Assembly (NCBI RefSeq): GCF_000276665.1
Contig: NW_004955463.1
Location: 11,931,859-11,995,858, forward strand
DNA length: 64,000 nt
Source of the DNA: Chinchilla lanigera
Lineage: Eukaryota > Chordata > Mammalia > Rodentia > Chinchillidae
Direction of reading: 5' to 3'
In this document: positions 56,798 to 64,000 of the stretch, piece after piece
How the letters are laid out: each line of letters opens with the position of its first letter
How positions within the stretch are numbered: position 1 is the first letter of the stretch
Position numbers and translations under genes: made by a program
The notes under the pieces: generated by a model
Databases searched by the model: none
Told to the model about the DNA's origin: nothing
What the model saw: only the letters and a program-made list of their open reading frames with translations

Positions 56798-57400
56798 TAT
56801 AGCCAAATAAACTGCAATTAGTATCTTAGAAAAGAAAACTGCACTTTCAAAATCATTGTAGCATTTTTTTACTCTAGAAGATATGAAAACAAATGAAGTA
56901 CTCTGTAAAAGATGAATAGATAATGTGTATACCTACATATTTAAAATGGAAATTCTGCCTTCTGTAACAATATAGATGAACTCGAAGGAAACTATAATGC
57001 TAAGTGAAATAAGCTAGGCACAGAAAAAGAAATACTGCATAATCTTCTCTATATGTGTGATGTCAAATAGGTAAACTGAAGAGAAGAGGGTAGGACAGAG
57101 CTTACAAGTTTTGGGGGAGATGGGGCAATGTGGGTGAAAGGGTACAAATTTCTGTTCTGTAGGATAAATAAGTGTAAAGCCATAATATACAGCATGGTGT
57201 CTGTAGGTCACAATACAATAATGTGTACTTGAAATTTGCAAAGAAAATCTACCTCATTCTCACCATTAAAACATGTAGTTTTGAACTGTGTATATAGAAT
57301 TAGATATCATTTTACAATGTTTATAAAACATCATGTTGTATACCTTAAATATAAATAGTTTTTATTTTGTCAATTATGCTTCAATAAAGCTAGAAGCAAA
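56700..57400 (+). mobile_element. LINE-1 3' end, sense
   Basis: 'aaattagtataacaattatg', 'aactatcatttcatccaact', 'caatatagatgaactcgaag', 'aatgctaagtgaaataagct', a purine-rich part near 57080, 'gtgtctgtaggtcacaatac', and the terminus 'caattatgcttcaataaagc'. Dead; the minus frame at 57014-57241 is a shadow. Confidence 0.85.
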
Positions 57401-58103
57401 CATTTCCTCCACATCCATTTGGAGCCCTATCACATACTGTTATAATTTAGTTTCTACTGTGAAACATAACTTACAAGGCTCAAAGAGAAATAAAAATATG
57501 GCATTTAGTTAAGGCTTACTCTTTCCATTATTTTTTCCTACTGATATGGCAAGATTTAGGCTATCATATTTTCTGTTAAAGAATTACCTTTAGCTGTAAC
57601 ATAGGGTGGATCTAGCAGTGACAGATCATATTAATTCTTTTCTTTCTTTGAAAGCATAGTTTCCTCTCCTTTCTAAAAAATATTTAATAGGATATAGAGT
57701 TCTATATTGACAGTTATTCTCTTAAAGCACTTGAAAAATGTTGTATCATTTCCTCATGGTCTATAAAATATGAGAAGAGAAATCTTTTACCATTTTAATA
57801 GTTGTTTTTCCTCCACTTATAGGTGTTATTTTGCTCTTACTATTTTTAAGAATTTTTTTCTAGGTGTTTAGTTTATAGAAATTTACTTATAGTGTATTTT
57901 CATGTAGATTTTTATGTATATTTTGTGTGGGTTTTTATACAGCTTCACAGGTTTACATCTTTTGTTAAACTTGTGAAATTTCAGTTAATTTATTTTCAGC
58001 TTTGACCAGTTTTTCATTTCCTTATTGAATGTTGATGGCATAAGTTTTAAGTACGTGTTACAGAGACAGGTGCTGGATGTTCTGGGTTTCATTTTTAATT
58101 ATC

Positions 58104-58240
58104 ATTTTCCTGATACAGGGGTTGGGGATTTAGCTTAGTTGCACAGCACCTGCCTGGCAAGTGTGAGGTCATGAGTTCGATTCCTAGTACTGGAAAAAAC
58201 AAAAAACAAAAAGCAAAAAAACCCCAAAAATTTTCCGGAT
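58104..58240 (+). mobile_element. ID SINE, sense, in L1
   Basis: The body 58118-58229 has 'ggggttggggatttagctta', 'cctgcctggcaagtgtgagg', 'tcatgagttcgattcctagt' and an A/C tail. 'attttcctgat' before and 'attttccggat' after are a target duplication with one change. Confidence 0.9.
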
Positions 58241-58344
58241 GTTCACATTGGTTTTTTTTCTTTTGCCCAAGATTGGAGTTGATGTACTCTTTCTTCTTCC
58301 CATCCCATTATCCTACTGAATTCTTCCTTATAAACTGCTTTATA

Positions 58345-58722
58345 TCCTCTCAACCCCAACTTCATATGTTGAATCCCTGCTCACCAGTGTGATGGTGACT
58401 GAAAATGGGACCTTTGAGGAGGAATTTAGTTTAGATTAGTTACTGAGAGTAGGGCCTCGTGATAGGATTGGTGTCCTTAGAAGAAAAAAAACAGTGTTAC
58501 TGTGCTTTCTGTCTCTCCCTTTCTCTTTGCTCTTTTCCTCTGTCCCTCAACTGAGGAAGGGCCACGTGTGTGCAGAGGGAGACCTTGGCTCTTGGCAAAC
58601 CAAAAAGGGAGCATTCACCAGCACCCAGCCATGCTGACACTGTGATCTCAGACGTCCGAACTGCAGAGCTATAAGAAAATCCAGTACTTGATAGTGTCAG
58701 CCTGAGCCGACTAATACAACTT
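58345..58722 (+). mobile_element. MLT1A-like MaLR LTR, sense, in L1
   Basis: 'ttcatatgttgaatccctgc', 'agtgtgatggtgactgaaaa', 'gggcctcgtgataggattgg', 'tgctgacactgtgatctcag', 'acgtccgaactgcagagcta', 'gagccgactaatacaac' follow the MLT1 LTR in order. L1 antisense lies on both sides, so the LTR is younger than that L1. Confidence 0.8.
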
Positions 58723-59560
58723 TATTGAGCATTTCCGGGGGGGGGTGTTGAATTTTTCAATTCTAAATTTCCATTTATATCTTGCTTTAATTATTGTTAT
58801 ATAGAATACAACATTTCTCTGCTGAGCTGTTCCTTGCCAAGACTTTCTATTATTTCATTTGCTTCAAGCACCTACTGTTTTACTACAGCATTTTGATGAT
58901 GTCTACTTTTAAATCCTTGTTAGATGATTCTAACATCCCTGTCATCTGGTTGGTGGCATCTCTTGTTTTCTTCTTTGCAAATTGAGATATTTCTGGTTCT
59001 TTGTACAACCAGTGATTTTGCTGTTGAAATTTGGGTACTTGGGGGGAGGAATTATAAGATTCAGAATATTTTTTACACCTTCTGTCTAAGCTGAGTCCCT
59101 CTGATGCACTCTGACAGGGCAAGTATAAGGGTGCTGCCGCATTCCTGTCTAGTGGGAGGCGATGTCCACTCTCTACACTGGCCTCACTGTCACCCAGGCT
59201 GAGAAGAGGAGGGTGACTTCTCAGTGCTCCTCCTATCACTGAAAGCACAGGTGTGCCTGAATGCTGACAGGGGGCAGCAAAGATTTGACCATCTACCTTG
59301 GTCTCGTCTAAGCCTTCTTGACGAAGGAGGAGAAAATGCATTGCATTCCCTTCTGGGTGGGGTGGATGTCTGAGAACCACTTGTCAACTCCAGTGATGTC
59401 ACAGAGGAGGTCTTATTATTGACCAACAGCGATAAAGTCCTGATTCCCTGTTGGCTTCCTCTGACACCATCATGAGCATCCTATGACTTTTATCTGGGTG
59501 GGCTTCTCTATTTTCCACGGACCTTTGTACCTTTATAGTTGAAGAGTTTTCTGGGCTTTA

Positions 59561-62089
59561 AAATCTTGCTTTCTGTGTGTATGTGATGGTAGGGACTAAA
59601 CCCAAGGTTTTGTTTTCATGGACTGGTGTTTCCGAGTTGCTGACTTTAGCTATAAATTTGGAATTACGTGACATAAATGTAAAACCAAGGTACTCGCTGT
59701 GCTGCCCCTTGCATCCTGACCTTCCCCCTACTCTCTGCTTTTCATCCTTCAGAGTGTTCTAATGTTTATTTCATATATCATGCCCGTATGTTTTTCAGTT
59801 GTACTTAGTGAGAAGAGTAGGAAAAACTACATCTCCATCTTTCCAAACATTGAGTAATAACTTTTAAAACTTCTCTAAAAACTTCTCACCAGTGTAGTCA
59901 TTATCTATTTTCTCTCCCAATATTGTTAATACACGAAGCTATCATACCAAATTACCATCTTTTAATTGTTAGATTAGTTCCTTAACATCCTAAATTTCTC
60001 CATGTCATACACAACCCTTCATCTCTAGGAAAAATATGTTTAGATATCAGTGTATTTATCTAATAATTCACACTGCGTTCCATGGCTCTTGGTTCTAAAT
60101 AGCTGAGCTCAAGGAAATTCATCAAACTCTATTGGATGACTAAGGAGGAGATATAAATGTTCAGTTTTAGTAATTTATTTTGAAATCGTGAGATAGAAGA
60201 CATAATAACAAAACTAAAGAGCAAAATTGTTGTAACTTCTGGAAGAATTAGTATTAGTGTTGTCTGGCTCTTTCCCCTTGATTAAAGAATACCAACAGAG
60301 CTTGTCTGGACATTTCATGACCATGTCATTTATAGACTTACAGAGAAATGAAGAATTTGAACTCATCTTCTTTGGCCTTTCTTTCTTCCAGAGTAGTACA
60401 GCCGGGCACTACTTATAAGAGGGCACATAGTAGCTAATTTGACAAAGTCCTCTGAATATTGACCTTGGAATAGAGAGCTGTAGCAGCATCTTTTTAAATT
60501 CCTCTGTCTCTCCCTAAAACCACATTTCTTTGGCAATGTACAAAATGTTGGTTACTTTCTCATAAATGCCAGATTGCTTTAAGAAATATTATAAATGCAC
60601 ATAAAAGAAAATTACAGCAGATGTACAAATCAACCAACTAACCAACCAACCAACCAATCAATCACTCTCTTCCCCTTACTCCTCTCCTCCCCCTCTTCCT
60701 CCCCGCTTCATTCTCTAGTTTTTCCTCAATTTCCAAGTCAATATAGACTGGAGGGTTTTATCGAGAGACTGCTGTGTGGGAGTCCTTATTCCATAGATCA
60801 GCAAGCCATGATGAGCTTTTTATTTTTTCACTTTCTGTGTTTCTGAGTAAGAATATTTCCTGTTGACCAAAGTTTTCTCTGCATCTTAGTCTAAGTAGCA
60901 TGTCCAGTGTTTGGTGAAGATGAGACTGTATCCAAACTCTGACACCATCTAGAGTGTCTCAGAGAGGCGGCAGTGCATACCCTGTGCACCCCCCTCCCCC
61001 TTTATTCTGGGGTTGAATCTAAGTTTTAATGTACTTGAAGCTTACAAAACTTGAGGCACCCTCTGTCAGAAAATAAGTACAATTAGATATTATTATTAAT
61101 ATTTATTTAGAATTAGGAAAGATATGACAAATTTAATCACAATAATTATGGCCTATCATATTTTTTTTCACCTACAGTGGTTGATAAATATCTTTTTATG
61201 AATTAGGGTTTATAAAATATCTTTTTTATTGGTTTATAACTCATTATTAGCATTATCACAAAATTTTAGTAGTGTAGATATATTTTTACAAACTTCTATC
61301 AAGTTTCTTTTACTTCTGCATACCTACAATATATAAAATCCCATAGTTTTGTCTTCCTATCAACAGAAGTTCAAATTCTACTTTTGCAAGAATAACATGT
61401 GAAACAAAAATATATGGTGGTTTAATTTTTTTTATTTTGCATTATTGAATACAGTCCTTGACTAGATGACTGACTAGATGCTGATAGGAACTGAGTTCTG
61501 ATTATAACTTTTAAAATGACAGAATTTTTACCCAGACAAGCCTCTGGCTTTATATTTGCAAACTTTGCTTTTCTCCACTCCTCACAGGTATTGGCAGACA
61601 CATCTGTATGTGTTACAGCCTCTGTTTCTGCATCATCATGTCGCAGTGGTGGTTGAGTGAGCAGAATCCCAGAGAGACAGCTCTGGAACTATTTCCTATG
61701 GAATGGCTAAGAGTAAATTAGCTTTACTGAGAAATGATTAGAAATAGCGTAGATATAGTCCAGTAAACGCAAACTAAATGAATATGCAGCTCAACTTTCT
61801 CTTAGCCACGTCCTACAAAATAGCCACATCTGCTTTGATTTTACTCATCATAAAAGAAAATGTGATAGATGAGAAATAACAGTGGAAAAATATGTTACTT
61901 TTACTTGTACAAATTTATAAATACATATGGCCCCATGCACACATTTTATGGCCTCCCGTAAGGGCCTTGAAAGGAGCTTATATGAGCAAGGAGACCGGAA
62001 GCAGTCTTCATGAACTCAGAGTAATCCAAATTGCCATGATAAAAACTTACGATTTTAAACATACATATATGCATATTATTGTGTAACCA
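59561..62089. other. 2.5 kb unassigned sequence
   Basis: A possible ID/B1-ID remnant ('gtagggactaaacccaaggt', about 59589-59608), an ACCA/AACC tract (60625-60662) followed by a pyrimidine-rich tract (60665-60730), and a very AT-rich part (61080-61450). No gene. Confidence 0.4.
60625..60662. repeat. (AACC)n short repeat
   Basis: AACC/AATC units in a row, giving the 'TNQPTNQPTNQ' residues in the spurious frame at 60595-60846. Confidence 0.9.
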
Positions 62090-62470
62090 TAATCATAAAA
62101 GATAAATTGATAAACAAAATATATGTGCATAGGATATTTTTCAGTCCTCAAAAAGAAAAGACATTTTGACGTAGTCCACAGCATGGATGAATTTTGAAGA
62201 TATTGTACTAGTGAAATAAACCAGTCACAGAAGGCCCTTCTAGGATTTCTTGCATGTGGTTCCCAGAGAAGACATCAGATTTATAGAAACAAAGTAGGAT
62301 GATAATTTCTGGGTGCTGGGAAGGAGGAGAAATGAATAGTCAGTGTTTAAAAAATATTAATTTGGGAAGCTAAAAATTTCTGGAAATTGATGATGCTAAC
62401 AGTGTAAATGTACTTAATGCCACAATACTTTATACTTAAACTGGCTAAAATTATATTACCTCAACTAAAA
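62090..62470 (+). mobile_element. LINE-1/HAL1 3' end, sense
   Basis: 'cacagcatggatgaattttg', 'aagatattgtactagtgaaa', 'taaaccagtcacagaaggcc', 'tgggtgctgggaaggagg', 'tttctggaaattgatgatgc', 'taacagtgtaaatgtactta', 'atgccacaatactttatact' follow an old L1 3' end step by step. Confidence 0.8.
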
Positions 62471-62640
62471 CTCAAAAATGTTCACAAATACCTAGTCAAA
62501 TTGAGGGCAGTTACTATTAATATTGTTAATAACTTCTAAATAGAGGAAAATGCCAAAGCATAGATAGGTTAAATATCTTGTACAGTATCATGCAAATTAA
62601 TGAGTATGGAAACAGCCTCAAACACATGTTTTCTGAGCAG
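62471..62640. mobile_element. Possible L2/MIR fragment
   Basis: 'aatagaggaaaatgccaaag', 'catagataggttaaatatct' and 'acagcctcaaacacatg' resemble the 'gaggaaactgaggcacag...gttaagtaacttgcc' block. Weak. Confidence 0.35.
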
Positions 62641-63045
62641 AAAACCAGTTTATTTTCTAGACATACCAAACACTTTTTAAATCCACCTTAGGGTCCAGAA
62701 TAAACCCAGGTTTGTCATTTCTGAGGTCACTGAATAAAGCAGTTCATGATTAGATGAAAAAAGTCAAATCCATTTCTATGAATAAGTAATGTGTTTGTCA
62801 AGAGCTTGCTGATTGGTAAAACCCATGATTCTCAAAGGTAACTAGTAGAGATTTGTTGCACAGTGTTATATCTTATTAAACTATGATGTTAGTTTTCTGA
62901 TAGGATCATGGCAGTGTTTTCAGTACTGTGATCTGCAGTTCCACATGTCTCTTATATGATGCCTAAATTATAGAAATAGAGGAATTTACTTTGTATTTTT
63001 GTTGCTTTTCAACTCTAACTTATATTTAAAACAGAAAACATTTTT

Positions 63046-63047
<2 letters not shown>
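62641..63047. other. Unassigned sequence
   Basis: No gene or repeat recognised. Confidence 0.35.

Positions 63048-63087
<40 letters not shown>
63048..63087. repeat. (TG)n microsatellite
   Basis: About 20 TG units, nearly pure; source of the 'THTHTH' run in the spurious minus frame 63015-63218. Confidence 0.98.
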
Positions 63088-63088
<1 letters not shown>

Positions 63089-63320
63089 CAAAGAGAGATG
63101 AGGGAGGGTGAGAGAACATCAGGTCAGTTGGTTTGAAAGTTCCCTCACAGCACCACAGGTACATACAGGACGTATGTACCTGGCACAAGAAATGTTGACA
63201 AACAATTATAATAAGCAAGAAAATTAAGGAAATGTGTTGTATCTATGCTTCACTTAAGGAGGATATATTTTTTAATTTTATCTGTAAATTTATGTGATGT
63301 TAAACAGTGCTGAAGCAATT

Positions 63321-63453
63321 AAGTGTTGTCCTCATTGGGGCTGGGGATTTAGCTCAGCGGCAAAGCACCTGCCTGGCAAGCACAAGGTTGTGAGTTCGAT
63401 TCCTGGTAGTGGAAGAAAAACAAAACAAACAAACAAACAGAAAGTGCTGTCCT
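63321..63453 (+). mobile_element. ID SINE, sense, young, with target duplication
   Basis: The body 63337-63441 has 'ggggctggggatttagctca', 'gcggcaaagcacctgcctgg', 'ttgtgagttcgattcctggt' and a (CAAA)n tail. 'aagtgttgtcct' (63321-63332) and 'aagtgctgtcct' (63442-63453) flank it with one difference. Both small frames here are by-products. Confidence 0.95.
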
Positions 63454-64000
63454 GGTTGCTGGACGATTCCCTGCCATGCAAATCCCTCTGTGGAAAACCT
63501 CCAGGTGTCATTTGACAAATAACAAAATACAACCTAAGGCAAAATATTCTAATTGAAATAAGAGCGAGCCTTGTTAGGGGTCAAGTTATACATCTATTGT
63601 CAAAATTAATTCATTGTTTTTCTTATATTAAATTGAGATGTTAAATTGATTATAAAGTTTTAGCCCTGATATTATTTGACTATCCCAGCAAAATAGACAA
63701 TAAATTAATTAAAGGAATTAAAGGAATTAATTCAAGTCAAATCAGTTATCAATACAGACATCACTTGGAAGAGTCTGTCAACTTATAGGCTTAAATTTCA
63801 GTACATTAGTACTTCCTGTCCTTGTAGGATCTCACCCTCAGTTCTAGAGGTCCACTACATCTAGAACAGAGCTCAGAGATTACGCAGATTGAAGGGTTAA
63901 ACAAGAATGAATCCTGATTGTATTCCAACATTGATACCTACAATAGGTGAGAGATGTTGTCTTCGCTCTCAGCTCCATTTCCATGTTTGGCACTCAAATG
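63454..64000. other. Unassigned AT-rich sequence to the window end
   Basis: It includes a short tandem 'aattaaagg' pair near 63710-63730. No gene. Confidence 0.35.

Larger units (their letters stand above)
57580..59560 (-). mobile_element. Old LINE-1 region, antisense, split by ID and LTR
   Basis: The complement of an L1M upstream region is recognisable: 'gatatagagttctatattga', 'ctcttaaagcacttgaaaaa', 'ttgctcttactatttttaag', then after the insertions 'ctgctgagctgttccttgcc', 'gtttactacagcattttgatg'-type text near 58880, and 'ttctaacatccctgtcatct'. The 165-residue minus frame 58883-59380 lies in it and shows no enzyme motif. Confidence 0.65.

Noticed and set aside
58883..59380. 165-residue minus-strand frame
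   Set aside because: It lies in an antisense L1 region, has no enzyme motif, and its length is plausible for GC-richer L1 sequence.
1..64000. A multi-gene functional system (operon, defence island, CRISPR)
   Set aside because: The DNA is clearly mammalian repeat-rich nuclear sequence. No array of spaced identical repeats and no clustered genes are present.

Overview
The window is AT-rich mammalian nuclear DNA from a gene-poor interval, either intergenic or deep intronic. I found no convincing protein-coding exon, no rRNA, no functional tRNA gene, no CRISPR array and nothing prokaryotic. Rodent origin is supported by many tRNA-Ala-type ID SINEs, by 7SL-derived B1 monomers, by dimeric B1+ID elements and by L1 3' ends with a purine-rich tract. 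Having B1, ID and B1-ID dimers together, with the young elements all being one ID subfamily, argues against mouse or rat and would fit a lineage such as beaver/kangaroo rat or squirrel relatives. That species placement is inference. Names of old repeat families come from remembered consensus patterns, not from a search, and their edges are approximate.

Layout. 0-5.5 kb: two opposed L1 3' ends, a MIR, another L1 3' end with its tail, an MLT1-type LTR, a young ID and a B1-ID dimer. 6.9-8.1 kb: an antisense L2-like LINE with a B1 inserted. 8.76-9.2 kb: an inverted pair of mariner fragments. 9.2-18.8 kb: mostly unassigned, with one antisense MaLR LTR at 14.3 kb. 18.9-22.1 kb: an antisense L2-like stretch, a second MaLR LTR, nested hAT elements and a mariner fragment. 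24.5-30.7 kb: MER5A-like, MLT1-type, ID, B1 and hAT elements. 32.15-33.66 kb: a decayed piggyBac transposase gene. 34.4-35.1 kb: a sense L2 with MER5A inside. 35.6-36.9 kb: two near-identical IDs, a TG repeat and a B1-ID dimer. 40.1-41.8 kb: L1 antisense, then sense L2 carrying a TCTA microsatellite. 43.5-45.3 kb: an unidentified, less AT-rich stretch. 46.6-54 kb: scattered IDs, B1 and L1 ends. 53.7-59.6 kb: a nearly continuous pile of L1 pieces holding a roughly 0.53-kb inverted repeat, three IDs and an MLT1-type LTR. 62.1-63.4 kb: L1, a TG repeat and a last ID.

No genes work together here. What the window records is a sequence of mobile-element insertions whose relative order can be read from nesting and target-site duplications. 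The most notable items are the piggyBac transposase fossil, the inverted duplication of a twin-primed-looking L1, the inverted mariner pair, a hAT element inside another repeat with a perfect 8-bp duplication, and the young ID subfamily, one copy of which has a tail that became a long CA microsatellite.
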